A stretch of DNA of 64,000 bases from Allacma fusca (GCA_947179485.1 OX359246.1:70645508-70709507); one strand, 5' to 3'. Positions 36,101 to 46,396 are shown, counted from the stretch's first letter. Numbers and translations: made by a program. The notes: generated by a model from the sequence alone, not told the origin.

Positions 36101-39100
36101 AGTTCCAGTTTGAGTTAGAGTTTGGATTCCAGTTTGAGTTCAAGTGTGAATTCAAGTTTCAGTTCCAGTTTGAGTTCAAGTGTGAATTCAAGTTTGAGTT
36201 CAAGTTTGAGTTCAAGTTTGAGTTCCAGTTTGAATTCCAGTTTGAATTCAAGTTTGAGTTCAAGTTTGAGTTCAAGTTTGAGTTCAAGTTTGAATTCCAG
36301 TTTGAATTCAAGTTTGAGTTCAAGTTTGAGTTCAAGTTTGAGTTCAAGTTTGAGTTCAAGTTTGAATTCCAGTTTGAATTCAAGTTTGAGTTCAAGTTTG
36401 AGTTCCAGTTTGAGTACCAGGTTGAGTTCAAGTTTGAGTTCAAGTTTGAATTCAAGTTTGAGTTCAAGTTTGAGTTCAAGTTTGAGTTCAAGTTTGAGTT
36501 CAAGTTTGGGTTTCAGTTTAAATTCAAGTTTGAATTCAAGTTTTAATTCAAGTTTGAGTTCAAGTGTGAATTCAAGTTGGAGTTCAAGTGTGAATTCAAG
36601 TTTGAGTTCAAGTTTGAGTTCCAGTTTGAGTTCCAGTTTGAGTTCAAGTTTGAGTTCAAGTTTGAATTCAAGTTTGAGTTCAAGTTTGAGTTCAAGTTTG
36701 GGTTTCAGTTTAAATTCAAGTTTGAATTCAAGTTTGAATTCAAGTTTGAGTTCAAGTGTGAATTCAAGTTGGAGTTCAAGTGTGAATTCAAGTTGGAGTT
36801 CAAGTGTGAATTCAAGTTGGAGTTCAAGTGTGAATTCAAGTTGGAGTTCAAGTGTGAATTCAAGTTGGATTTCAAGTGTGAATTCAAGTTGGAGTTCAAG
36901 TGTGAATTCAAGTTGGAGTTCAAGTGTTAATTCAAGTTGGAGTTCAAGTGTGAATTCAAGTTGGATTTCAAGTGTGAATTCAAGTTGGAGTTCACTCATA
37001 TGTATTGGAAAAATAAAATTGATGATTTGTGTATTCTTTTTAATGTTAAGTGTGACTTGAACTCTATGTCACTCTATATTTGACGCTGATTTCAATTACA
37101 CAGCCTTAGAATCATCAGCTGGACTAAAAATGCACACTTGACTTGATTTTGAAGTTCTAGCATGAGTTTAAGTAACCGTATTAAACATTTGACCTTGGAG
37201 TAGTCACTTGACCCCGAATTTAAACTCAAATTTAATTACAAGTTTAAGTACCCAGGAAGCGCGTACTCCACGGACTTGACCTCTCTGTGGAGCCATAGAA
37301 TTGAAAGTAATTGGGAAAGGGCTGCAATGGACACTAATGGTATATTTTCCGTAGCTCCTTCACAGCTGAGGAAAGCCTCCTCGACGTCAATATACGCTTC
37401 AATTTTACAGCGCCGCGCGTCCAAGCAGCGCCCATCTTTTGTGGAGTCGGAAATGGGTGCCAGCTCCACTCCACGGTCTTCCTTCCAAACGCATGGCTCG
37501 GAGTCCCCTCAAATGAGCAGTAAAGCCGGAGTGGTGGTCACGAGCTCGCGCCAGTCCCAGAGGCGCTCGAGTAGCGCCTCGGCCGCCGCGGCTTTTGCCA
37601 TTGCCACAGCGGGCTCCACAAATTCCCGTCTTCCAGGACAAACGGAGATTGTGGTCCCGGAGAATGAGGAGCTCAAGTTCGTGAGGCCGCGGAAGGAAAG
37701 CGTTCTCTCGAGCGCTGCGACGATGCGCGTGCTGTCCGTACTCCGACATTGGGTCGCGAAACATTCCCAGGATTTCGAGGACCCCAAACTCCGGGACTTG
37801 ACTGTGTCCTTCCTCGAAGACATCCTTTGTTCGCCGGCGCTTCTCCCCGCAGAGAACAAGGCCGCATCGCAACTCCTCCGTCTCCTCACACGGGACGAGC
37901 CTAAGAAAGTAGACTTGGCCGTTTTATTAGCGCCCACACAGGTATCCGTCCTTCTTATTAAATACACTTTTAATCGGTTCGTAGAAAAATGCTCCGTGGA
38001 CAAAATTTAATTCCAGTCACTTGTGTCTACTATGACATTCAAAAAGTATGGATTGCTTCGGTATTGCCATTTGAAAAGTATGGATTGTTTCGGTAATGCC
38101 ATTTAAAAATTATAGATTGCTTCGGCGATGCCATTTAAAAAGTATAGATTGTTTCACCGATGCAATTTAAAAAGCGGATTGTTTCGGCGATGCCATTTAA
38201 AAAGTATGGATTGTTTCGCCGATGCAATTTAAAAAGCGGATTGTTTCGCCGATGCCATTTAAAAAGTATGGATTGTTTCGGTGATACCGTTTAAAAAGTA
38301 AATATTGCTTCGGCGATGCCATTTAAAAAGTATGGATTGCTTCGGCTATGCCATTTAAAAAGTATGGATTGCTTCGGCGATGCCATTTAAAAAGTATGGA
38401 TTGCTTCGGCTATGCCATTTAAAAAGTACGGATTGCTTCGGCGATGCCATTTAAAAAGTATGGATTGCTTCAACGATGCCATTTAAAACGTATCGATTGC
38501 TTCGGCGCTGCCATTTTAAAAGTATCGATGAAATTGGGAATGCCGTTTCAGGTGCATCGATATTTCCGTATTGATGCCGTCCCTAGAAATAAATACTGAT
38601 ATGCTGAAACCTTAGTCATCTGTTTTTCTAAAATTATTACATTATTGCTATGTCAAAAATTTAATCCTGATTTTTTATCAATGTTTTTACAGGCAGTGGA
38701 AAATATTGAGACGCTCTCGGCCTTGGAAATTGCTGAGCAGATGACGTACATTGATCACCAGATTTTTGTTTCGATACGATCGGAGTAAGTATTTTCAAAA
38801 GTCCAACTGTTGGATTTTGAGGTATTTAAAAACATTTCATATCTAACCAAAAATTTGTCTTGCAGGGAATTTTTGGGTCAGGCCTGGACCAAGGAAAATA
38901 AAGATCAGAGGGCGCCACATATCACAATGTTCTCCCGCCGCTTCAATGACGTCAGTCGCTTGGTGGTTTCGGAGATTATGAGACGCCCGTCCCAGGTAGC
39001 ACGCCTTCAGGCCATGGAGAAGTGGGCCGCCGTGGGCGACATCTGCAGGGTCCTTCACAATTTTAACGGGGTTCTTCAAATTTGTGCCGCTTTTACTAAC

Positions 39101-39710
39101 TCTGCTGTGTTCAGACTCAAGAAGACTCATGATAAGTTGTCCAAAACGGTAAACTTTGTCCCGCGAAAAATTTATGATTTTACATATTAAAGGATTTAAA
39201 GGGTATTTAGGGTCAATGAAGAACATGTGTGAAAATCTGGGAAAGAATTTACTTAAAAATGATAATTTTTTATGTGCGCAAGAGTTGCAAATTTTTTTAA
39301 AATATTTTGGCGGGAAATTTTTCCAGACCCGAGGGACTCTGGACCGATTGCACAGCTTAGTTGGAGGGGATGGGCGGTTCAGGGGTTTGAGAGATGCTCT
39401 TCATAGAGTGGACCCCCCAGGGATCCCCTACCTCGGAATGTACCTCAGCGACTTGACCTTCATCGAAGAAGGAACGCCCAATTTTACGCCCGATGGATTA
39501 CTGAATTTTGCAAAAATGCGAATGGTTGCTCACGTGATTCGAGAAATCCGACATTTCCAGCAGACCCCCTATAAAATAGAGTACCAGCATCGGGCAGCCA
39601 ATTACCTTCGAGACCCCGCCCTCCTCTTGGATGATGATCAACTCTACAAACTTAGCTTACTCATTGAGCCTAAGCAAGGACGCTTGAATTCTCAGTCTTC
39701 TACGAATTAA
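24055..39710 (+). CDS. RASGRF: RasGRF-type Ras/Rho guanine nucleotide exchange factor (18 coding exons)
   Basis: Spliced reading of 18 exons gives about 1335 residues with all junction phases consistent, close to the roughly 1270 of mammalian RASGRF1/2. Domain order: PH1 (about 26-117), coiled coil (118-175), IQ (about 200-220), DH/RhoGEF (about 240-425), PH2 (about 451-596), REM (about 641-700), Ser-rich linker, then the conserved AFAIATAG and VLRHWVxKHSQDF segments, and CDC25/RasGEF (about 1088-1325). The family loads GTP onto Ras through CDC25 and onto Rac through DH, at membranes, with Ca2+/calmodulin acting through the IQ motif. I start at ATG 24055 because the peptide from there matches the conserved family N-terminus; an in-frame ATG lies five codons upstream (24040). 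Least certain are the exon 14/15 junction and whether a linker exon is missing. Confidence 0.93.
25582..25683 (+). CDS. RASGRF: RasGRF exon 2: PH1 middle
   Basis: 34 codons between GTGTGCAG and GTGAGT, phase 0-0. Contains NLLFYFE and [11 protein letters not shown], both typical of the RasGRF first PH domain. Confidence 0.93.
25854..25960 (+). CDS. RASGRF: RasGRF exon 3: PH1 C-terminal helix
   Basis: Starts after GATTTCAG and ends AAG/GTAACG in phase 2. The end carries the PH signature tryptophan in CKAWIDAI. Confidence 0.92.
26233..26293 (+). CDS. RASGRF: RasGRF exon 4: coiled coil, first part
   Basis: 61 bases, phase 2 to 0. Encodes the charged helix ending KYLHLLQ, a conserved RasGRF segment. 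Confidence 0.9.
26406..26492 (+). CDS. RASGRF: RasGRF exon 5: coiled coil, second part
   Basis: 29 codons after TTTCCAG, donor GAG/GTAATA. Begins IVESEKT and ends with a Glu/Lys-rich helix. Confidence 0.9.
26600..26808 (+). CDS. RASGRF: RasGRF exon 6: Gly/Ser linker and IQ motif
   Basis: Phase 0 to 2. A short Gly/Ser-rich stretch precedes [18 protein letters not shown], the calmodulin-binding IQ segment, then [14 protein letters not shown] leading into DH. Confidence 0.93.
28030..28690. repeat. 43-bp minisatellite with TTGACC words, RasGRF intron 6
   Basis: About fourteen copies of a unit holding TTGACCCAGTG, a TGACAGCT or TGAGAACG variant, TTGACCTTAAACC and ATTATTA. A longer block of five or so variant units recurs (28025-28260 and 28265-28500), so there is a higher-order period. 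Looser TTGACC repetition begins at about 27720. Confidence 0.88.
29054..29283 (+). CDS. RASGRF: RasGRF exon 7: DH domain, N-terminal half
   Basis: Acceptor GTTAAAG (weak pyrimidine tract), donor TTAG/GTATAG, phase 2 to 1. Encodes [24 protein letters not shown] and the highly conserved [18 protein letters not shown]. Confidence 0.92.
30190..30900. repeat. Minisatellite, about 20-bp unit, RasGRF intron 7
   Basis: Tandem variants of GAATTTGACCGAGAATTTT with period about 19-21 bases. A longer block (GATATTTGACCCTGAAATCTT and neighbours) recurs at about 30285, 30486, 30676 and 30777. Confidence 0.85.
32125..32201 (+). CDS. RASGRF: RasGRF exon 8: DH domain, middle
   Basis: 77 bases between CGTGCAG and GTAAGG, phase 1 to 0. 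Encodes [21 protein letters not shown]. Confidence 0.92.
32380..32442. repeat. Short tandem repeat (GATCTCCGATGC)n, RasGRF intron 8
   Basis: About five copies of a 12-bp unit with point changes, ending some 55 bases before the exon 9 acceptor. Confidence 0.8.
32499..32615 (+). CDS. RASGRF: RasGRF exon 9: DH domain, middle
   Basis: 39 codons, phase 0-0, from VLTECKQ to [12 protein letters not shown], the start of the last conserved DH helices. Confidence 0.93.
32708..33687 (+). CDS. RASGRF: RasGRF exon 10: end of DH, whole PH2, REM
   Basis: The largest exon, 980 bases, phase 0 to 2, donor ATAA/GTAAGA. It encodes the DH end ([31 protein letters not shown]), PH2 with its [10 protein letters not shown] helix, and the REM segment ([34 protein letters not shown]). 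A Ser-rich insert ([13 protein letters not shown]) sits inside PH2 between the fifth strand and LDFKI, longer than I recall for vertebrate RasGRF. GC content is clearly above the introns. Confidence 0.95.
33777..33937 (+). CDS. RASGRF: RasGRF exon 11: linker
   Basis: Phase 2 to 1, acceptor CAATTCTAG, donor AAAA/GTAAGT. Acidic, then Ser/Thr-rich ([14 protein letters not shown]), ending with an aromatic and basic stretch. Low-complexity linker with likely phosphorylation sites; family alignment here is weak. Confidence 0.8.
34424..34584 (+). CDS. RASGRF: RasGRF exon 12: linker, with tandem acceptor
   Basis: Phase 1 to 0, donor CAA/GTGAGT. The acceptor reads GAGTAG: splicing after either AG (34420 or 34423) keeps the frame and adds or drops one codon. 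The peptide has [11 protein letters not shown], a basic/Ser motif like the RasGRF linker, and ends in a Ser cluster. Confidence 0.78.
34722..34827 (+). CDS. RASGRF: RasGRF exon 13: Ser/acidic linker
   Basis: Phase 0 to 1, acceptor CCATACAG, donor AATT/GTAAGC. Encodes [16 protein letters not shown], a typical acidic Ser cluster. Confidence 0.78.
35130..35450. repeat. Degenerate AT-rich minisatellite, RasGRF intron 13
   Basis: Alternating TTTTTATATATTTGA and GGGGTAGATTTT-like phrases, then 23-bp units like TTTTATTAAAATTTAGGGCAGA. Confidence 0.6.
35613..35745 (+). CDS. RASGRF: RasGRF exon 14: linker
   Basis: Acceptor TACCTTACAG. Two possible donors in the same phase: after 35724 (GC/GTACAC) or after 35745 (TTC/GTAGGA). 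Ser/Gln/Pro-rich, ending [10 protein letters not shown], which resembles the PLFSY segment before the second conserved block of RasGRF. Confidence 0.65.
36073..37005. repeat. 12-bp minisatellite (TTGAGTTCAAGT)n, RasGRF intron 14
   Basis: About 78 units. TTGAATTCAA variants form perfect 10-bp palindromes. A marked block with GGGTTTCAGTTTAAATTC recurs at 36508 and 36700, so part of the array has a 192-bp (16-unit) higher-order period. The right end (about 36740-36990) is a 24-bp dimer with GTGTGAATTC and GTTGGAGTTC halves. All six frames stay open because the unit is a multiple of three without stops. Confidence 0.95.
37371..37941 (+). CDS. RASGRF: RasGRF exon 15: conserved pre-CDC25 block
   Basis: Donor CAG/GTATCC at 37941, phase 0. 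The 5' edge is uncertain: AG sites at 37354, 37365 and 37370 are possible. Only 37371 fits exon 14's phase, unless a small exon is missing. Encodes a Ser/Arg-rich part, then [12 protein letters not shown] and [32 protein letters not shown], the most conserved RasGRF linker segments. GC-rich, almost stop-free on both strands. Confidence 0.85.
38040..38545. repeat. 32-bp minisatellite, RasGRF intron 15
   Basis: About sixteen units like GGATTGCTTCGGCGATGCC followed by ATTTAAAAAGTAT. Alternations GCTTCGGC/GTTTCGCC and TATGGATT/GCGGATT define subtypes. Confidence 0.93.
38693..38784 (+). CDS. RASGRF: RasGRF exon 16: start of CDC25 domain
   Basis: Phase 0 to 2, acceptor TTTTTACAG, donor GGA/GTAAGT. 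Encodes [17 protein letters not shown], the classic first helix of RasGEF domains. Confidence 0.93.
38866..39148 (+). CDS. RASGRF: RasGRF exon 17: CDC25 domain, middle
   Basis: Phase 2 to 0, acceptor TCTTGCAG, donor ACG/GTAAAC. Encodes [42 protein letters not shown] and SAVFRLKKT, all standard RasGEF blocks. Confidence 0.95.
39327..39710 (+). CDS. RASGRF: RasGRF exon 18: CDC25 domain end and stop codon
   Basis: Acceptor TTTTTCCAG, ends TAA. Contains [20 protein letters not shown] (the RasGEF signature region and catalytic hairpin base), [20 protein letters not shown] and a short C-terminus (KLSLLIEPK) of family length. Confidence 0.95.
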   Translation, partial: TRGTLDRLHSLVGGDGRFRGLRDALHRVDPPGIPYLGMYLSDLTFIEEGTPNFTPDGLLNFAKMRMVAHVIREIRHFQQTPYKIEYQHRAANYLRDPALLLDDDQLYKLSLLIEPKQGRLNSQSSTN

Positions 39711-41320
39711 ACATTAACATTTTGTTGTATTGATCTCAAAACCACCTGGGTATGCAGATTAGCTCGGATTGTTCCCCAAATATTGTTCCGCCCCCAAAAA
39801 GCGATAATGTCATGTTGTCTGTTCAAATTTAATTTTTGGATTTTAATTCATCACCAACAATTTCCTTGCAAATTTTCGTGTCACTGGCTTTTTTCTTGGC
39901 CTTGGTCAATATTTCTGGTCACAATGATAAAATAACTTATTGCAAAGGATTTTTTAAAGAATTTAAAAATTATTGAACCTTAAACAAATTCTGAATTTTG
40001 TTCCTAGCATTCCATTGGCTTGTGATTCATCTTGATCAAATTGCTATTTTTTTAATTGAAAAAAGCTGGCACTGTGACCAAATCTGTAGGTAAAAATTTT
40101 AGAATTAAATTTTTAAATTTTTTCACAACACATTTTGGCGGCTGATGTTATGTAACTCTAGGTTGGTTAATTGGTGAATTCGTTACATGGCCTGTGAAGA
40201 AGGTGCAGGGGATACGGGCTATCTTGTATATGAGTGCATATTTATTTTGTCCTGTAATTACCCGTTGTTTGTTATGTAATCCCATTTTTTAATAATTACG
40301 TGTATTGATATTTTCGGATTTTTTAAAATGTCGTGGGTTTAAAATTCAAGTAAGATTTAGTCAGTCTTGGGTGATTTGACTGGTAATGTCTTTGATTTAA
40401 AAAGTATTACAAAAGATGAAGATGAAGAGTCCGCTGGAATTTTCAACGCGTGCTTGAATTTTTTAATTATAATTTTCAAATTTTCAAAAAGCTGTATTTC
40501 TTATTCCAAAATCCCATTTCTCAAAATAATCGGACAACTTGACCCAGAATTATGAAAAAAAAACATTGTTTGCTTGCGTACAAATTCATATGAAATATAG
40601 AACATGAAAAAGTACAAGAGACTTTGTGATGTCCTTTGAGTATCAAATGAAAAACATAGTTGTAAATTTACGGGAGGGCGCTTATATATATATAATTATA
40701 TATATACAGTAGTTTGTGTCTAGTCGGATATATACCTTACACGTATGTTTATTGAATTATCATTATATACACAGTGTTCTCCTCTATACTGTACTTACCA
40801 AGCCATAAATACCTATAACTTTTGCTGTGAACAATTCAAAGGTTAAGACGCCTGTAGGTTTGTTTATAGGAGAGAAATGTTTATTCTCTGTGAATACGTT
40901 TTGACGTCTGTAGGATAGAATTTTTTTGGGAAAGGAGACTCTCAACCTTTTCAAGGACCCTTTGCACAAATTCACAAGTAAAATAATTATAGCAGTAGTT
41001 TAATAAACGCAATATCAAATGCGATCCCACTTTTGTGAGTGATGTCTCCACACTACCCCAGTGACCGCATCTGTATACATGATAACAATACTGCAATGTA
41101 CTTATAAATTCTACCAAGTGCCCATTGTTAGCCGTTTTTAGCCCTAAATGTGCATGTGTGGGATGAGTGGGTCCTTGGAACTATGTTGGATAACTTAGCT
41201 GTGTGTGTGTTGTATGGCGTAGAGTGGTGTGCGTACTATGTGCGTTGTAATTATACTACAGTGTGTGTAGTTTATTGTACTAGAAACACCAGGCGGTGAA
41301 TGTACCATGTTTTCAAATCC
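39711..41320. other. 3' flank of RasGRF
   Basis: Untranslated and intergenic sequence, AT-rich; no single polyadenylation signal stands out. A TATA microsatellite lies at about 40683-40710. Confidence 0.5.
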
Positions 41321-41329
41321 CACCCGCGT

Positions 41330-42175
41330 GTGGTTACTGTACCATGTTTTGAAGCACAAGCCAAGCGAGCTAACAGTTCCTTCCTCTGAGACACCGTGTA
41401 TTTGTGGTAACTCTACCAGGTTTTGTAACAAAAATTGTGTGGTAACTGTACCATGTTTTGTAACAAAAATTGTGTGGTAACTGTACCATGTTTTGTAACA
41501 AAAATTGTGTGGTAACTGTACCATGTTTTGTAACAAAAATTGTGTGGTAACTGTACCATGTTTTGTAACAAAAATTGTGTGGTAACTGTACCATGTTTGG
41601 AAACATAATCCATGTGTGGTAACTGTACCAGGCTTTGTAACCAAATCTGTGTGGTAACTGTACCAGGCTTTGTAACAAAATCTGTGTGGTAACTGTACCA
41701 GGCTTTGTAACAAAATCTGTGTGGTAACTGTACCTTGTTTGGAAACAGACCGTATGTGGTAACTACCAGATTTTATAACAAAATCCATGTGGTAACTGTA
41801 CCAGATTTTATAACAAAATCCATGTGGTAACTGTACCAGGTTTTGTAACACAAACCACATGTGGTAACTGTACCAGGTTTTGTAACAAACCACATGTGGT
41901 AACTGTACCAGGTTTTGTAACACAAACCACATGTGGTAACTGTACCAGGTTTTGTAACACAAACCACATGTGGTAACTGTACCAGGTTTTGTAACACAAA
42001 CCACATGTGGTAACTGTACCAGGTTTTGTAACACAAACCACATGTGGTAACTGTACGAGGTTTTGTAACACAAGCCACATGTGGTAACTGTACCAGGTTT
42101 TGTAACACAAACCACTTGTGGTACTGTACCAGGTTTTGCAACAAAATCCATATGTGGTAACTGTACCATATGTAT
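41330..42175. repeat. 35-37-bp minisatellite with GGTAACTGTACC and a palindrome
   Basis: About 23 units. The left part (41400-41600) has 35-bp units ending AACAAAAATTG. The right part (41825-42130) has 37-bp units with CACAAACCACATG, where unit junctions form the perfect palindrome ACCACATGTGGT. Long - strand frames through it only translate the repeat. Confidence 0.93.
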
Positions 42176-42179
42176 TGTG

Positions 42180-43700
42180 ACCTCTTCACGCACTACAGCG
42201 TTCTATTATACATGGTAAATTTACCACCCATTGTAACAACTTGCATGGTCCCCATGTCCCAAGTACTACATTCGAGATCTTACCAGATGTGGTTACCACC
42301 CACTGTGCGTGGTAAAAGGGATATGTCCCCACTACCTATTTCCCACTGCCTATGCGGTCCCTGATGGTGCAGGATCGTGTCTATGGTGTCCCCAAGGTAC
42401 ATACGTAATGCATGGTAAGTATGTAGAGTGTCTATTTCTAATTCCAACAAAGATGGCAGAGTAGATGCAAAGTGTCAAAAAAACCAGCCCCGAGAAACTC
42501 ACTCCTTAAATGTAATGGTTCTTGTGTATAGGCTGTTCTTGTGTGATAAATTCCCATTAGTGAAAAGAAACTTGTTCACCGAAAAAAAACTGGCTCTACA
42601 GTCGCAGTGTGTGATTCCTAAACGTATGAATTGGTATGATGTAGAGACAAATAGTCAAGTATATACCCAAATGCTTCTCCAAGACTTACTCAATACATAA
42701 TTATATATCTGCCATGTACCTGTCTTTCTCTTCAATGACTTCTTAACCTAATGGTCATGATATTTACTTAAAAATCTTATAACAATAAGTCTGTCAACTA
42801 TTAGAATCCTATATAATATGTAATGTACTAAATCATTTCATGCCTTTCCTTTAATTCACCATGTCACTCAAAACTATAATATTTGATAGTTTTTTTCTTA
42901 ACTTTTATTCCTAATGTTGCACGGGGATCCCTTAAATGCCTGTAAAAAAAACATTGAAATTTCTAAGTGAGCTAAAAACCGACAATCAAATCGAGAGTCA
43001 ACAAACGCCCACACAACAAACCTTATCAAATTATATCAAAACATTTTGAAGATTAATTATATCGGTCTAAACAAAATCCTTTTGTAACGTAATATTGACG
43101 TATTTTTAGGAATCCAGATTTCATTTATTTTGTGGCTGGCTGGCTATATGTATGTATCTATTATAATTACTTTAGAGTAATTATATAAGATACTAAATAA
43201 GAATTTAAAATATTAATTATTTAAAATATTTAAATGTAATTTAGTTAAATTATATATAATTAGTCACCTTAACTTATTTCAATTAGAAATGTCGGACTCA
43301 ATTTTGAACAGCGCAGATTCAAAGGTGTGATTTAATTTGTGACTTTTAATTATTAGCTTAGAATTTTCGACAGATCTTGAAGAATCCATATTTATTGTAC
43401 TTACGTAAATTACGTGCAAATTCCTGGAATCTTATATTAATTATTAGGAATTACTGAAAACCTGATTTGAATGTTACTCGTATTGTCATGAGTACCTGGT
43501 CATTTTACCAATAAATCATGTGTTCTATTTTAAAAAGAGTCAACTCTCCCTGAAATGCGTCCCGTACAATTCCTAGAGGCTCGTTAAACAGTGGGCAGTA
43601 AATTCTTATTTTTGCATTTGTTTTCTCATAATATTAACAGTACGCATCTTGGTTAGGCATTAACATGGAAAAATTCTGTAACGGCTCTAAAATCACTCGT
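42180..43700. other. Noncoding stretch
   Basis: No gene supported; a 90-codon frame (42428-42700) has no ATG start or recognisable content. Strongly AT-rich around 43180-43270. Confidence 0.45.
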
Positions 43701-43739
43701 TACAAGAGGAATAGCCAGCATAATGAAATATTTACATGC

Positions 43740-44900
43740 GTAATGATTTTTCAGTGAGCCCAATAGTAAGGATGAATTTTGATAATAGTTTCATTGCAGA
43801 AATTGCTACAAAAATACATGCTTTAGCTTTAATGTACAAACGATCTTTTGAACCAATTTCAAATTTTCAGGTATAATTTGTTGTGACTCTCAACTCTGGC
43901 TCTGCCACTTTCGTATCTCACAAGCTTTGTAGCAAAGGTGTCCGCCTATCCTACATATAGGCCTATTTGTAGGCTATTTATAGGGTGTAAGGATGTATCA
44001 AAAGTGAAAATTTTGTGACATTTTGACTTGTTATTCGCTGAAACCTCACAGAAATTAAAAGTTCAAAATATTCGGTAAAGTGGATAGGCTGCATCGACCA
44101 TCTGAGTGAATATTTATCTTTGAACGCAATTCGAATTTCAAACAGGATTTCCTAACAGTATATGTTTTCAGTCAGCTAATAGATTTCCGTTGTCATAATT
44201 GAGTTATTTTGCTAAGATTGAAAAATGTTTCCTGTGGTATTTAATTTGTGAAATCTTAAGTGCAACACTCAATTTGAACAGTTATAAAACTTCGGCACGA
44301 TTTCCAGCGTAAACCAAGGCGAGATCTTAGAAACTTCGGCCAGGGCGGCTAAACTCATACTATTTTAATCCGATCCAGTTGACTTCAGGCAGGGATTTTA
44401 ATTTAGAGAACCATAGAATGTCCTTATAAGTAGCCTGTCGGTAACGAAAAGTTTATAAGATGTAGGAAGAGTAGAATACGTTGAGCTTATTCGTCAATGA
44501 AATGTAGGCTTATATGCAAGCTTGATGTCCACCATATAGGAAGGATATATATGATAGGCTGATCTATTCGGTCGTTTAAATGTAGGCATATACATATGTA
44601 GGCTCGGTCCCAATATTAAATATAGGAAGGATATAGGGTAGGCTGAGTCAGTTGGACACCTTTGCTTTGCAGTGATAAGCAGAATGCCGTAAGTGGGCAC
44701 GTGGTAATAACGGAATACACGGACGTCCCTGGAATTAAATAAAAATTCAAAAGTAATATTCTTCATTCGGGTTGCACTCCTAGTAAAATACAGTTCAATA
44801 AATGACATTTCTTACTTTGATACATCAAATATAGTTTGTTTAAAATTTAAACTACTCCAAATGTTTACCCACATTGCTTGTGTATGTATATACAAGTACA
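43740..44900 (+). repeat. Orphan 5'-flank copy 1 of the receptor-like gene family
   Basis: Contains words found upstream of both receptor-like genes: TCTGCCACTTTC (about 43902), matching 47764 and 59659, and TACCCACATTGCTTG (about 44867), matching 48683 and 60650. The block 43735-43870 is paralogous to 45060-45210. No receptor coding sequence follows. Confidence 0.6.
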
Positions 44901-45059
44901 AAATCACGTCAAATTTCTATTATAAGATTTAACTCAGCATAATTGGAACTTCCAAATGTCTGGGATTTACAAAAAAGGCATTTATGGTGGTTGACTTGTA
45001 ATTTTCCCCAGTGTCATTAATTACGTAAATTATACGTTAAAAGTAATAATAAATTATAT

Positions 45060-45980
45060 GAAATATTTGCATACGTGAGGATTTTTCAGTCAGCCCAATT
45101 AATAAGTATGAATTTGGATATTAGCTTCATTGCAGAAATTGTTACAAAAATACATGCATTGGTTTTAATTTTTAATGTGCAAGCGATCTATAGAACCAAT
45201 TTCAAGCAAAGGTGTTCTCCTACCCCACATGTAGACCAATTTTCAGACTATTTGCAGCGTCCAAGGAATTTTTTGAAGAATCTTGTAAGCAAAATTGGGT
45301 GCAGGAATATCCACTAAAACCAAGCCTACAAAATAGTTTAGTTTAGCCGGGGTAGAATTATAGATATGTATGCATTGCTATTGCTATTGAAGCATGCCAT
45401 GTTCATTTACTGACATTTAGGGCGGGTTCAACTAAAAATGGTAGGATGTAGTATAGGCCGACCTATTGGGTCGTTAACATGTACTTATGCAGATTTTGTG
45501 GGCACGGTCCGAATTTGAAATGTAGGATGGACATATATGCTAGACGAAGTCACGTGGACATCTTTGATTCCAAGTATAATTGCTTGCGATGGTCAGCTCT
45601 GGCTCTGCCACTTTCGTTTCTCCAAACGCAACCTCTCAAACTCTCAGCCTTTCTAGTAATACGCTGACTTAACCGTAAGTGGGTACGTGGTACTATATTG
45701 GTATGCACTAATGTTACTTAAAAAATAACAATTTAAACATAATATTCTCCGATCGGGCTGTACTCATGTTACAATAAAATTACCCTAAATAGTATTAAAT
45801 ATTTTTGATTGATTTTCTACATTAAATGTAGTTGGCCTAAAATTTAAACTACCCCAAATGTGTACCCACATTGCTTGAGACATGTTATTAATGCACGTGT
45901 GTATATACAAGAACAAAATAATGTTCAATTTGATTACAAGGCTCAATATAAATCAAACTTCGAAAAGTCTAGAAGGACAC
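45060..45980 (+). repeat. Orphan 5'-flank copy 2 of the receptor-like gene family
   Basis: 45060-45210 matches 43735-43870. TCTGCCACTTTCG lies at about 45603 and TACCCACATTGCTTGAGACATG at about 45863, only 260 bases apart against more than 900 in the other copies, so this copy has an internal deletion. No gene body follows. Confidence 0.6.
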
Positions 45981-46396
45981 CGCACAATCCTTACGAGAAT
46001 ATGCCCCCTGTTCGATCTCGATAAGAAAATTACTGAAGGGTGCACCTTGAAGATTAGATCATTTTTGATAATTGGCCCAAAGAAATCGTAATGCAGGATT
46101 CGGAGATATCCCGGGTTACAGTTACCGAAAAATGAGGGGGGGGCTCAAGGGGTACCAAAAATTTCAAACCGTGAAAATTAGCAACATAACTTCAAAAATG
46201 GGAAGAATAAAAATTAAATAACGTGTAAACAAAATTTCAGCGAGATATGACCTCAACTTTCCAAGATACTGACCTCAGGAGGTCAAAGAACGTCGATACC
46301 GGTTTCATATTCTAAACGCTAAAGAAACTGGCCCAGATTAGAACTAGGGCTTTCATTAGACATATATTCAACGTGTGCCGAGTTTGGTTCCAGTTT

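Noticed and set aside
36115..37060. Long open frames on both strands (294 and 312 codons) giving LELKLEL- or SSLSSS-like peptides
   Set aside because: They only translate a 12-bp repeat without stops; all six frames are open, and the array lies within a RasGRF intron.
37405..38003. - strand frames of 155 and 164 codons opposite RasGRF exon 15
   Set aside because: Antisense shadow of a codon-biased exon.
41330..42175. CRISPR-like look of repeats with palindromes
   Set aside because: No unique spacers; the whole unit repeats, and the host is eukaryotic.
41195..42193. 332-codon - strand frame with repeated WYSYHMWFVLQN
   Set aside because: Translation of the 35-37-bp minisatellite, which cycles through frames; not a gene.
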